A stretch of DNA of 64,000 bases, taken from assembly GCA_947623965.1 (NCBI GenBank), contig CANQIF010000010.1:35609-99608 (forward strand), read 5' to 3'. The stretch comes from an uncultured Alistipes sp. GTDB taxonomy: Bacteria > Bacteroidota > Bacteroidia > Bacteroidales > Rikenellaceae. A program made the position numbers and the translations under genes. The stretch's first letter is position 1; each line of letters opens with the position of its first letter. Below, one piece after another: positions 20,955-29,771 of this stretch. A model generated the notes under the pieces. That model made no database searches and was not told the DNA's origin. It saw nothing but the letters and a program-made list of their open reading frames with translations.

Positions 20955-22268
20955 ATGTCCGCCCTCTCCTCCGTCCATCCGATCACCCTCTCCGAGCTGC
21001 AGCGCCGCGTCAAGGAGGCGCTCGTCGAGCGCTTCCCGCTCCCGGTGTGGATCACGGCCGAGATCTCCGAGCTGAAGGTCAACTACTCGGGCCACTGCTA
21101 CTTGGAGCTGATCGAGAAGCGCGGCGGCGAGGGGAGCAACGGCGTACCCGCAGCGCAGGCCCGGGCCGTCGTCTGGCGCTCGGCCTATCCCCGCATCGCC
21201 GCCTACTTCGAGGCCGAGACGGGGGCGCCGCTCGCCGCCGGGATGCAGATCCTGGCGCAGGTGTTGGTCAACTACCACGAGCTCTACGGCTTTTCGCTGC
21301 AGATCAACGACATCGACCCCGCCTTCACATTAGGCGACATGGCCCGGCAGCGCCGCGAGACGATCGCCCGCCTGCAGCGCGAAGGGGTGTGGGAGATGAA
21401 CCGGCAGCTGCCCCTGCCGCTCGTCGTGCAGCGCATCGCCGTCGTGTCGAGCGCCCGCGCCGCCGGCTACCAGGATTTCTGCAAGGAGCTGGCCAAGTCG
21501 CCCTACCGCATCGAGACGACCCTCTTCGACGCCGTCATGCAGGGGGCGGCGGCCGAGGATTCGCTCGTCGCGGCCCTCTGCGCCGTGGCCGACCGGCAGG
21601 CGGAGTTCGACGCCGTGGCGATCGTCCGCGGCGGCGGCTCGCAAAGCGACCTCAACTGCTTCAACGCCTACCGCCTCGCCGCCTACGTCGCCCAGTTCCC
21701 GCTCCCGGTCGTCACGGGCATCGGCCACGACAAGGACGAATCGGTCGTCGATCTGGTCGCCCGCACCCCCCTCAAGACCCCGACGGCCGCGGCCGCCTGG
21801 CTCGTGGAGCGGATGGGGCAGGTGGACGGCTGGCTCGAAGCCGCCGCCCTGCAGCTGCACGATGCGACGCTCGGGACGATGCGCGAGGCCGAAGTGCGGC
21901 TCGAACGGCTCCTCGGCGAGGTGCGCCGGCTGGCCGCCGAACGGCTGACGCGCGAGGGGCTGCGCCTCGAACACGCCGCGGCGATCGTTCCCGAACGGGT
22001 GCAGACCCTGCTGCGGCAGGAGCAGCTGCGTCTCGAGGGGGCCTCGGAGGCGGTCGCGGCCCACGCGCCGCAACGGATCCTGCAACTCGGCTTCGCCGTC
22101 GTCCGTGCCGGCGACCACGCCCTGCGGAGCGTCGGGGAGCTGCGCCGCAGCCGGCAGCTCACGATCGAACTGGCCGACGGCTCATACGAACTCGCGAACG
22201 ACCCGCAGCGGCCTGCCACGCAAAAAGGGCAGCCGAAAGGCCCGAAACCCGCCATCGAAAACACCTGA
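20955..22268 (+). CDS. xseA: Exodeoxyribonuclease VII large subunit
   Basis: The catalytic and DNA-binding subunit of exonuclease VII, a single-strand-specific nuclease. Residues ~10-110 form the OB-fold (LSELQRRVKEALVERFPLPVWITAEISELKV...GHCYLELIE). The catalytic domain follows, with IAVVSSARAAGYQDF, AIVRGGGSQSDLNCFN and VTGIGHDKDESVVDLVA. A coiled-coil region and the terminal strand ILQLGFAVVRAG complete it. Length 437 is normal. Its partner xseB is ~1 kb downstream, with a hydrolase gene inserted between them. Confidence 0.96.
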   Translation: MSALSSVHPITLSELQRRVKEALVERFPLPVWITAEISELKVNYSGHCYLELIEKRGGEGSNGVPAAQARAVVWRSAYPRIAAYFEAETGAPLAAGMQILAQVLVNYHELYGFSLQINDIDPAFTLGDMARQRRETIARLQREGVWEMNRQLPLPLVVQRIAVVSSARAAGYQDFCKELAKSPYRIETTLFDAVMQGAAAEDSLVAALCAVADRQAEFDAVAIVRGGGSQSDLNCFNAYRLAAYVAQFPLPVVTGIGHDKDESVVDLVARTPLKTPTAAAAWLVERMGQVDGWLEAAALQLHDATLGTMREAEVRLERLLGEVRRLAAERLTREGLRLEHAAAIVPERVQTLLRQEQLRLEGASEAVAAHAPQRILQLGFAVVRAGDHALRSVGELRRSRQLTIELADGSYELANDPQRPATQKGQPKGPKPAIENT

Positions 22269-22279
22269 ACACGGATATC

Positions 22280-23200
22280 ATGAAACGACTGTTCTGTCTC
22301 TTTTCGGCCCTTTTCGCGGCCGCCGCGACGCTCCCGGCACAGGAGCGCATCGAACTTTGGCAAGGGAGCGCGATGCCCAATTCGCGCGGCATCGAGGTGG
22401 CGGACAGCATCGCCAACCACCGCGTCTACCGCGTCGGCCGCCCCGCCATGTACCGCGTGGCCCCCGCCCCCGGGCGGAACCGCGGCATCGCCGTCGTCAT
22501 CTGCCCCGGAGGCGGCTACCAGCGCTACGCCTGGGAGGTGGCGGGCTTCGACATCGCCCGCTGGCTCGCCGGCGAGGGGATCACGGGCTTCGTGCTGACG
22601 GCCCGGCTCCCCGGATCGCCCGACGTCGTCGATCCCGCAACCGTCGGCACGCAGGACCTGCAGCGGGCCCTGCAGCTGATCCGCGCCAACGCCGAGCGCT
22701 GGGGCATCGACCCGAACCGGGTGGGCGTCGAGGGCTCCTCGGCGGGCGGTCACCTCGCCGCCTCGGCGGGCGTGGCGCCGCAATGCCTCTACACGGGAAC
22801 GGACGCCGTCTCGAAGCTGCCCTGCCGCCCCGACTTCATGATCCTCGTCTCGCCCGTCGTCTCGATGCGCGACGGCATCACCCACCGCGGCAGCCGCGAG
22901 CAGCTCTGCGGCAAGAGCCCTGACGAGGCACAGCTCGCCCGCCTCTCGATCGACGAGCAGGCGACGGCGCAGACCCCGACGACGCTCCTCGTCCACGCCG
23001 ACGACGACCGCTCCGTCCCGGCCGAGAACTCGATCCGCCTCTACCGGGCGCTGCACGCCTGCGGCGTACCGGCCACGCTGCACATCTTCCCGAAGGGCGG
23101 CCACGCCATCTCGCTCGAGAAGCAGCCTGCCGGCACCGAGCTGTGGAAACCGGTCGTCGAGCGGTGGATGGACCTGCTCTACGGCGAGCAGCAAAAATAA
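22280..23200 (+). CDS. Secreted alpha/beta hydrolase, paralogue of the 18075 gene
   Basis: A 306-residue hydrolase with a signal peptide (MKRLFCLFSALFAAAATLPAQ). The triad motifs match its paralogue: PGGGY, GSSAGGH, HADDDRSVP and KGGHAIS. Residues CRPDFMILVSPVVSM are typical of the acetyl-esterase-like group. It lies between xseA (11 nt) and xseB. Substrate unknown; a carbohydrate deacetylase is plausible but unproven. Confidence 0.85.
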   Translation: MKRLFCLFSALFAAAATLPAQERIELWQGSAMPNSRGIEVADSIANHRVYRVGRPAMYRVAPAPGRNRGIAVVICPGGGYQRYAWEVAGFDIARWLAGEGITGFVLTARLPGSPDVVDPATVGTQDLQRALQLIRANAERWGIDPNRVGVEGSSAGGHLAASAGVAPQCLYTGTDAVSKLPCRPDFMILVSPVVSMRDGITHRGSREQLCGKSPDEAQLARLSIDEQATAQTPTTLLVHADDDRSVPAENSIRLYRALHACGVPATLHIFPKGGHAISLEKQPAGTELWKPVVERWMDLLYGEQQK

Positions 23201-23242
23201 GGGGCCCGATAGCCGCGCCTCCCGCTCCGGGGGGCCGCAGGG

Positions 23243-23279
23243 GCCGCGCCCCTTCTGTTTCAAGGAAAGGGGCCGCGGC
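23243..23279 (+). terminator. GC-rich hairpin between hydrolase and xseB
   Basis: gccgcgcccctt pairs with aaggggccgcggc (one bulged base) around a 12 nt loop. There is no T-run, so it may be a partial terminator or an RNA-stabilising stem. Confidence 0.35.
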
Positions 23280-23319
23280 GGGCCGCGCCCGCAAAAGACC
23301 GATCGAAACACCGAAAACG

Positions 23320-23520
23320 ATGGCAAAGAAACAGACCGAATTCAACTACACGGCCTCGATCGAGGAGATCGAGCGCATCCTGGCGAAATTCCGCGCCGAG
23401 CAGCTCGACGTCGATACGCTGGCATCCGAGGTGAAGCGCGCCACGGAGCTCATCGCCGCCTGCCGCGCGCGGCTCAAAAAGGTGGAGGGCGAAGTGAACG
23501 AAATCCTCGAAGCGAAATGA
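23320..23520 (+). CDS. xseB: Exodeoxyribonuclease VII small subunit
   Basis: The small helical subunit of exonuclease VII that binds XseA. The start at 23320 (MAKKQTEFNYTASIEEIERI, 66 residues) is the family start; the ORF-track line extends into the upstream hairpin region. The two-helix pattern is IEEIERILAKF...LDVDTLASEVKRATELIAACRARL. It overlaps the next gene by 4 nt (ATGA). Confidence 0.93.
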   Translation: MAKKQTEFNYTASIEEIERILAKFRAEQLDVDTLASEVKRATELIAACRARLKKVEGEVNEILEAK

Positions 23521-24293
23521 AACGGCTCATCCGGTGGCTGCTCAACCACCTGCCGCGGCCGCTGCTGCAGCGCATGGCGGGATGGGCGATGCCCCTCGTG
23601 GGGCTCTTCTATGCGGGACGGCGCGTCTGCTGCCCCGTCTGCGGCCGGCGCTTCCGCCGCTTCCTCCCCTACGGCTACGTCGCCCCGCGGCCGAACGCCC
23701 TCTGTCCGCACTGCCTCGCCCTCGAACGGCACCGCCTGCTGTGGCTCTACCTGACGCGCGAGACGGAGCTCTTCCGCTCCCTGCCGCGGCTGCTGCACGT
23801 CGCCCCCGAGGTCTGCCTCCTGCGCCACCTCGCGCCCCGCTATGCCGCGGCCCGCGACCGTTACGTGACGGCCGATCTCGAGAGCCCGCTCGCCGACCTG
23901 CACTTCGACATCCAGCACATTCCGCTGCCCGACGCCTCGTTCGATTTCTTCCTCTGCAACCACCTTTTGGAACACGTCGCCGACGACCGGCAGGCGATGC
24001 GCGAGCTGCACCGCATCCTGCGGCCGGGCGGGCAGGGGGTGCTCCTCTCGCCCGTCGAACCCGGGCGCGCCGTCACCTTCGAGGACGACACGATCGTCGA
24101 TCCCGCCGAGCGGACCCGCATCTTCGGCCAGTACGACCACCGGCGCATCTACGGCAGCGACTTCGTGGACCGGCTGCGCGAGGCGGGCTTCGAGGCCGAA
24201 GCGGTGGACTACGCCGCGACGCTCCCGGCCGAGGAGCGCACCCGCTACGCCCTCCCGGCGGACCTTATCTACGTCGTGCACCGCCGCGCATAG
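23517..24293 (+). CDS. SAM-dependent methyltransferase with N-terminal zinc ribbon
   Basis: A 258-residue class I methyltransferase of the Methyltransf_11 type. An N-terminal CPVCG...CPHC pair (residues ~39-62) likely binds zinc and is followed by LERHRLLWLYL. In place of the usual glycine-rich motif I it has LLHVAPEVCLLRHLAP. ADLESPLADLHFDIQHIPLPDASFDF and HLLEHVADDRQAMRELHRILRPGG are typical downstream motifs. The acceptor is unknown. It is translationally coupled to xseB. Confidence 0.8.
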   Translation: MKRLIRWLLNHLPRPLLQRMAGWAMPLVGLFYAGRRVCCPVCGRRFRRFLPYGYVAPRPNALCPHCLALERHRLLWLYLTRETELFRSLPRLLHVAPEVCLLRHLAPRYAAARDRYVTADLESPLADLHFDIQHIPLPDASFDFFLCNHLLEHVADDRQAMRELHRILRPGGQGVLLSPVEPGRAVTFEDDTIVDPAERTRIFGQYDHRRIYGSDFVDRLREAGFEAEAVDYAATLPAEERTRYALPADLIYVVHRRA

Positions 24294-24573
24294 CCCGGAG
24301 GGGGGGGGTAGCGGCAGCGGAGCTGCAACGCTGCAGGGCTGCAGGGCTGCGGGACGGCAGGACGGCAGGAAAGCGGGACGGGCCGCTCTCTCCCGCGTAA
24401 ATGCCGAAACGTTCCCGTAAAAACGGCGGCCTCTCCCGCGAAAACGCCCCTCCCTCCCGCAAAAACGGCGGCCCCACTCCCCGAAACGCCGGGGCTCCCC
24501 CGCGAGTACCGCCTCTTCCCGCGAAAAATCCGCATTTTCGGCCCCCGACGCACCGATATTCGGCGGCTTTTGC
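24294..24573. repeat. Intergenic region with G9 tract and short repeats
   Basis: No gene was seen in this ~280 nt stretch. It begins with a run of nine G (24300-24308). It continues with short direct repeats (gcagggctgcagggctgcggg, then gacggcaggacggcag) and imperfect copies of cccgcgaaaacg/cccgtaaaaacggcgg up to about 24535. The relA promoter closes it. Confidence 0.55.
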
Positions 24574-24581
24574 TACCTTTG
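24574..24581 (+). promoter_or_regulatory. Promoter of relA (-7 box TACCTTTG)
   Basis: TACCTTTG is an exact -7 match, 29 nt before the relA ATG. Confidence 0.65.
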
Positions 24582-24610
24582 CAGACAGTTAGGTTAAATT
24601 TCCGGAAAAG

Positions 24611-26827
24611 ATGACTACGGCACGCTACGACAAGTTGCGCGCACAAGTGCGCGAATCGTTCTCCGAAACGACGGCACGGCTGGTCGACGAAGCCCTCGAC
24701 TACGCCGCCGAATTTCTGCGGGACGAGCTCCGTTACGACGGCAGCCCGCTGCTCGACCACGGCGTCGCCGTCGCCGGCATCGTCATCGGCGAAATCGGCC
24801 TCGGCCGCAACTCGACCCTCGCCTCGATCCTGCACGACGTCGTGCGTCTGCAGCACAAGCGGCTCCCGGCCGAGGAGTTCCTCGCCTTCATGCAGACGAT
24901 CCGCGACCGCTTCGGCGAGGAGGTCGCCGGCATCACCGTGGGGCTGGCCAACATCTCCGAGCTCAAGCTCAAGGCGGCCAAGGAGCAGGCCGAGAACTTC
25001 CGCGACCTCATCGTCAGCTACTCCGAAGACCCGCGCGTGATCCTCATCAAGCTGGCCGACCGTCTCGAGGTGATGCGCTCGCTCGACATCTTCCCGCCCG
25101 AGAAGCGGCGCAAGAAGAGCTGGGAGGCGATGAACCTCTATGCGCAGATCGCCCACAAGCTGGGGCTCTACGCCATCAAGAGCGACCTGGAGGACCTCGC
25201 CCTCAAATACCTCGAACCGAAGGACTACGACCACATCGCCCACAAGCTCGAGGAGAGCGCCGACGAGCGGCGCGCCTTCATCGCCAAATTCCTCGTGCCG
25301 ATCGAGGCGAAGCTGCACAGCCTCGGCATCCGCTACCACATCAAGAGCCGCACGAAGTCGATCTACTCGATCTGGAACAAGATGCGCAAGCAGCGCGTCC
25401 CCTTCGAGGGGGTCTACGACATCTTCGCGCTGCGCATCATCATCGACTGTCCGCCCGAACAGGAGAAGCCCCTCTGCTGGACCGTCTATTCGGTCGTCAC
25501 GGACTTCTACACCCCCAACCCCAACCGCATGCGCGACTGGATCTCGATCCCCAAGTCGAACGGCTACGAATCGCTCCACACGACCGTCTCGGCCGAGGGG
25601 CGCTGGGTCGAGGTGCAGATCCGCACCGAGCGCATGGACGCCGTCGCCGAGCGCGGCATCGCCGCCCACTGGCGCTACAAGGGGGTGCAGCAGGGAGGCC
25701 GCACGAGCGAACAGTGGCTCGGCCGCCTGCGCGAGGCGATCGAGGAGACGACCCACTCGCTGGCGCAGCGCTTCGACGCCAAACCCGCCTCGGGCGAGAT
25801 CTTCGTCTTCACCCCCAACGGCGACCTGCGCAAGCTCCCCGAGGGGGCCTGCGTGCTCGACTTCGCCTTCGACATCCACTCGAACCTCGGCGCCGTCTGC
25901 ACGGGCGGCAAGGTCAACAACCGGCCCGTCCCGATCCGCGAGGTGCTGCACAACGGCGACATCGTCGAAATTCTCACCCAGAAGAACCAGACCCCCAAGG
26001 CCGACTGGCTCTCGTTCGTCACCACCACGAAGGCCCGCAGCAAGATCAAGGCCTTCCTGCGCGAGGAGCAGGCCAAGCATACGCGCCTCGGGCGCGAGGA
26101 GCTCGAACGCAAGCTCAAGAACTGGAAACTCGCCATCACGGTCGACGAGGCGGTGAGCTATTTAGCCAAATACTACAAGCTGCGCCTCGGCACGGAGGTC
26201 TACGCCATGATCGCCACCAACAAGCTCGACTTCCTGACGATCAAGGAGCTGCTGACGCGTCACCTCTCGGGCGAAGCCGAGCTCGAGCGCCAGCGGGCCG
26301 CCGCGGAGCTCGAGCAGCGCAAGGCCGCCGAGCGGGCGGGGCGCACCGCCGGGCAACGGCAGGAGCAGCGGTCGGGCGACGCGCTGGTGATCGACGACGA
26401 CATCTCGAAGATCCAGTACAAGCTGGCCCGCTGCTGCAACCCGATCAAGGGCGACGAGGTCTTCGGCTTCGTCACGATCAACGCCGGCATCACCATCCAC
26501 CGCACCGACTGCCCCAACGCCCGGCGCATGCGCGAGAACTACCCCTACCGGGTGATCGAGGCGCGCTGGCGCCAGCACTCCGAGGGGGCCTTCCGCGTCA
26601 CGCTGCGCATCGTCGCGGCCGACACGACCGGCATGGCGAACCACCTGACGGAGGTCGTCAGCCGCGAGCTGAAGCTCAACATCCGCTCGCTCAACTTCGG
26701 CGCCGGACAGGGAGGCATCGTCTCGGGGACGATCGACGTCGAGGTGCCGAGCGCCGCCGCGGTCGATACGCTGATCCACAGCCTGCTGCGGATCAAGGGG
26801 GTCCAGCGGGCCTACCGCATCAACTGA
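24611..26827 (+). CDS. relA: RelA/SpoT-family (p)ppGpp synthetase, hydrolase domain probably inactive
   Basis: A 738-residue Rel-type protein of the stringent response. The domains in order are HD hydrolase (~40-190), synthetase (~230-350), TGS (IFVFTPNGDLRKLPEGACVLDFAFDIH, ~395-455) and C-terminal zinc-finger-like (KLARCCNPIKGDEVFGFVT) plus ACT. Synthetase motifs GVYDIFALRI, SIPKSNGYESLHTTV and VEVQIRTERMDAVAERGIAAHW are intact. In the HD domain the H and HD are present (LLDHGVAVA, ILHDVV), but the usual ED after HDVV is RL and KLADRLHNMR reads KLADRLEVMR. From family knowledge this predicts loss of hydrolysis, a RelA-like monofunctional synthetase. Confidence 0.93.
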   Translation: MTTARYDKLRAQVRESFSETTARLVDEALDYAAEFLRDELRYDGSPLLDHGVAVAGIVIGEIGLGRNSTLASILHDVVRLQHKRLPAEEFLAFMQTIRDRFGEEVAGITVGLANISELKLKAAKEQAENFRDLIVSYSEDPRVILIKLADRLEVMRSLDIFPPEKRRKKSWEAMNLYAQIAHKLGLYAIKSDLEDLALKYLEPKDYDHIAHKLEESADERRAFIAKFLVPIEAKLHSLGIRYHIKSRTKSIYSIWNKMRKQRVPFEGVYDIFALRIIIDCPPEQEKPLCWTVYSVVTDFYTPNPNRMRDWISIPKSNGYESLHTTVSAEGRWVEVQIRTERMDAVAERGIAAHWRYKGVQQGGRTSEQWLGRLREAIEETTHSLAQRFDAKPASGEIFVFTPNGDLRKLPEGACVLDFAFDIHSNLGAVCTGGKVNNRPVPIREVLHNGDIVEILTQKNQTPKADWLSFVTTTKARSKIKAFLREEQAKHTRLGREELERKLKNWKLAITVDEAVSYLAKYYKLRLGTEVYAMIATNKLDFLTIKELLTRHLSGEAELERQRAAAELEQRKAAERAGRTAGQRQEQRSGDALVIDDDISKIQYKLARCCNPIKGDEVFGFVTINAGITIHRTDCPNARRMRENYPYRVIEARWRQHSEGAFRVTLRIVAADTTGMANHLTEVVSRELKLNIRSLNFGAGQGGIVSGTIDVEVPSAAAVDTLIHSLLRIKGVQRAYRIN

Positions 26828-26883
26828 CAACCGTTTTTTACATCCATTCACACACACCGTATTTCTACACCTTACAGCAAGAG

Positions 26884-27501
26884 ATGAACAACAAAGCTAT
26901 CAGCGTCGTTTTCGCCGAGGCGGAGCATGCCAAGTATGCCGAACGCATCTGCACGCTCATCTACGAGTCGGCTCTGCAGCGGGGGACGGGCATCGCGAAG
27001 CGGTCGCCCGCCTACATCGCGGCGAAGATCACGGGCGGCAAAGCCGTCGTGGCGCTGGACGGAGAAAAGCTGGTCGGATTCAGCTACATCGAGTGTTGGG
27101 AGCACGGCGACTTCGTCGCCACCTCCGGTCTGATCGTCGATCCCGAGTACCGTCACATGGGGCTCGCCGAACGCATCAAACGACGAACCTTCGAGCTGGC
27201 CCGACGACGGTTCCCGTACGCGAAGCTGTTCAGCATCACCACCTCGCTGCCCGTGATGAAGCTCAACTCGCGTATGGGCTACGTTCCGGTGACCTTCTCC
27301 GAGCTGACCGAGGACGATGAGTTCTGGAAGGGCTGCGAGGGGTGCTGCAACTACGACATCCTCCAGCGCAACCGGCGCCGCATGTGTCTCTGCACGGGCA
27401 TGCTCTACGACCCGTCGAAGGAGCAGCCCCGCCCGTCGCGTCTGGCCCCCTACCGCATGTATCTCAAAAACGCCTTCAAAAAGCTCTTTCACCTGAAATA
27501 G
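26884..27501 (+). CDS. GNAT acyltransferase, candidate N-acylglutamate synthase of the arginine operon
   Basis: A 205-residue GNAT-fold protein. The acyl-CoA-binding region is SGLIVDPEYRHMGLAERIKRRTFELARRRF (~79-109), with a cysteine-rich C-terminal part (GCEGCCNYDIL, MCLCTGMLYDP). It stands directly before argG and the rest of the arginine genes. Bacteroidetes lack a classical ArgA, so a role as N-acetyl- or N-succinylglutamate synthase is likely; that is inference from position and fold. It starts 56 nt after relA. Confidence 0.75.
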   Translation: MNNKAISVVFAEAEHAKYAERICTLIYESALQRGTGIAKRSPAYIAAKITGGKAVVALDGEKLVGFSYIECWEHGDFVATSGLIVDPEYRHMGLAERIKRRTFELARRRFPYAKLFSITTSLPVMKLNSRMGYVPVTFSELTEDDEFWKGCEGCCNYDILQRNRRRMCLCTGMLYDPSKEQPRPSRLAPYRMYLKNAFKKLFHLK

Positions 27502-27605
27502 CGATCACGCCCGGCCCGGCGGCCGCGGGGCCGCACCCTGCTGCGGGAGCCGCTGCCGCAGACCGCTGTCCGGGCACACACACGAAAAAAACAAAAGATT
27601 CAGCT

Positions 27606-28808
27606 ATGGAAAAGAAAAAAGTGGTCCTCGCCTTCAGCGGGGGATTGGATACCTCCTTCTGCGCCAAGTACCTCTCCGAGGAGCGGGGCTACGACGTCTA
27701 CACGGCCGTCGCCAACACGGGCGGCTTCTCGAAGGAGGAGCTCGCGCGCATCGAGGAGCGCGCCCTGGCGCTGGGCGCCGTCGAGCACGCCACGCTCGAC
27801 ATCGAGCAGGAGTATTACGAGAAGAGCATCCGCTACATGGTCTACGGCAACATCCTGCGCAACGGCACCTACCCCATTTCGGTCAGCTCGGAGCGCATCT
27901 TCCAGGCGATCGCCATCATCGAATACGCCAAGCGGATCGGCGCCGACGCCGTGGCCCACGGCTCGACGGGCGCCGGCAACGACCAGGTCCGCTTCGACCT
28001 GACGTTCCAGATCCTCGCCCCCGAGATCGAGATCATCACCCCGACGCGCGACATGACCCTGACGCGCGACTACGAGATCGGCTACCTGCGCCGCCACGGC
28101 ATCACGGCCGACTACAAGAAGATGGCCTACTCGATCAACAAGGGGCTGTGGGGCACCTCGATCGGCGGCCGGGAGACGCTCCGTTCGGAGCTGACGCTCC
28201 CCGAGGAGGCCTACCCGAGCCAGGTCACGGCCCGCGGCGAGGAGACGCTGAAGCTCTCCTTCGAGGAGGGGCAGCTCGCGGCCGTCAACGGCACCCCCTA
28301 CGCCGACCATGTGGAGGCGATCCGCGCCGTCGAGGCGATCGGCTCGAAGTTCGGCATCGGCCGCGACATGCACATCGGCGACACGATCATCGGCATCAAG
28401 GGGCGCGTAGGCTTCGAGGCCGCGGCGCCGATCCTCATCATCGCCGCCCACAAGATGCTCGAAAAGCACACCCTCACGAAGTGGCAGCTCTACTGGAAGG
28501 AGCAGGTGGGGACCTGGTACGGGATGTTCCTGCACGAAGCGCAGTACCTCGAGCCGGTGATGCGCGACATCGAGGCGATGCTTCTCTCGTCGCAGCGCAA
28601 CGTGACGGGAACGGTCGAGCTCACCCTCCGGCCGCAAAGCTACACCCTCGTCGGCGTCGATTCGCCCTTCGACCTGATGAAGACCGACTTCGGCGAGTAC
28701 GGCGAGGTGAACAAGGCCTGGACGGCCGACGACGTGAAGGGCTTCACGAAGATCTTCGGCAACCCGATCAAGATCTACCACAACGTCCAAAAACGCAACG
28801 GCCGATGA
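27606..28808 (+). CDS. argG: Argininosuccinate synthase
   Basis: Joins citrulline and aspartate in arginine synthesis. The 400-residue protein starts MEKKKVVLAFSGGLDTSFCA, containing the ATP-pyrophosphatase P-loop SGGLDTS. Other motifs are AHGSTGAGNDQVRFDL and YSINKGLWGTSIGGRET. ATG at 27606 chosen; the ORF-track line starts in another upstream region. It overlaps argC by 4 nt (ATGA). Confidence 0.97.
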   Translation: MEKKKVVLAFSGGLDTSFCAKYLSEERGYDVYTAVANTGGFSKEELARIEERALALGAVEHATLDIEQEYYEKSIRYMVYGNILRNGTYPISVSSERIFQAIAIIEYAKRIGADAVAHGSTGAGNDQVRFDLTFQILAPEIEIITPTRDMTLTRDYEIGYLRRHGITADYKKMAYSINKGLWGTSIGGRETLRSELTLPEEAYPSQVTARGEETLKLSFEEGQLAAVNGTPYADHVEAIRAVEAIGSKFGIGRDMHIGDTIIGIKGRVGFEAAAPILIIAAHKMLEKHTLTKWQLYWKEQVGTWYGMFLHEAQYLEPVMRDIEAMLLSSQRNVTGTVELTLRPQSYTLVGVDSPFDLMKTDFGEYGEVNKAWTADDVKGFTKIFGNPIKIYHNVQKRNGR

Positions 28809-29767
28809 TCCGCGCCGGCATCATCGGCGGCGCCGGCTACACGGCCGGCGAGCTGCTGCGCCTCCTCGTGAACCACCCCGCGGTCGAGCTCCGCTTCGTG
28901 CAAAGCTCCTCGAACGCTGGCAACCCGCTGACGGCGGTGCACGGCGGGCTGGAGGGCGACACGGAGCTCCGCTTCTGCGCCGAGGGGGACCCGGGGGCGG
29001 TCGACTGTCTCTTTCTCTGCTCGGCCCACGGCCAAAGCTCGGTCTGGATGGCCGGGCACGCCGTGCCCGCGGGGTGTTGCGTCATCGACCTGGCGCAGGA
29101 CTTCCGCGACGGGCACGACGGTTTCGTCTACGGCCTGCCCGAGTGGCAGCGCGACCGCATCGCCGCCGCGGACCGCATTGCCAACCCGGGCTGCTTCGCC
29201 ACGGCGATCCAGCTCTCGCTGCTGCCCCTGGCCGCCGCGGGGCTCCTCACGGACGACATCCACATCACGGCTGTCACGGGCTCGACGGGCGCGGGCGTCA
29301 AGCCCTCGGCGACGACCCATTTCAGCTGGCGGTCGGACAACCTCTCGGTCTACAAGGCCTTCGAACACCAGCACCTATTAGAGATCGGCCGCAACCTCCG
29401 GCGGCTGCAGCCCTCGTTCGGCGGGGCGATCCGCTTCGTCCCGATGCGGGGCCCCTTCGCGCGGGGCATCTTCGCCAGCCTCTACACCCGCTGCACGCTG
29501 CCGGCCGCGGAGGCCGAGGCGCTCTACCGGGAGTACTACGCCGCAGCGCCCTTCACGCAGCTCTCCGGGCGCCCGATCGACCTCAAACAGGTCGTCAACA
29601 CGAACCGCGCACTGTTGCACGTCGAGCGGCACGACGACCTGCTGCACATCACGACCGCCATCGACAACCTCCTGAAGGGGGCCTCGGGCCAGGCGGTCCA
29701 GAACATGAACCTCCGTTTCGGCCTCGACGAACGCTGCGGCCTGAAACTCAAAGCTTCGGCCTTCTGA
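28805..29767 (+). CDS. argC: N-acetyl(succinyl)-gamma-glutamyl-phosphate reductase
   Basis: The NADPH-dependent third step of the ornithine branch. A 320-residue protein with the N-terminal nucleotide-binding motif AGIIGGAGYTAGELLRLL, the active-site cysteine in NPGCFATAIQLSLLPL and GSTGAGVKPSATTHF. It is translationally coupled to argG. Given the neighbouring succinyl-type transcarbamylase, the acyl group may be succinyl. Confidence 0.96.
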   Translation: MIRAGIIGGAGYTAGELLRLLVNHPAVELRFVQSSSNAGNPLTAVHGGLEGDTELRFCAEGDPGAVDCLFLCSAHGQSSVWMAGHAVPAGCCVIDLAQDFRDGHDGFVYGLPEWQRDRIAAADRIANPGCFATAIQLSLLPLAAAGLLTDDIHITAVTGSTGAGVKPSATTHFSWRSDNLSVYKAFEHQHLLEIGRNLRRLQPSFGGAIRFVPMRGPFARGIFASLYTRCTLPAAEAEALYREYYAAAPFTQLSGRPIDLKQVVNTNRALLHVERHDDLLHITTAIDNLLKGASGQAVQNMNLRFGLDERCGLKLKASAF

Positions 29768-29771
29768 CACC

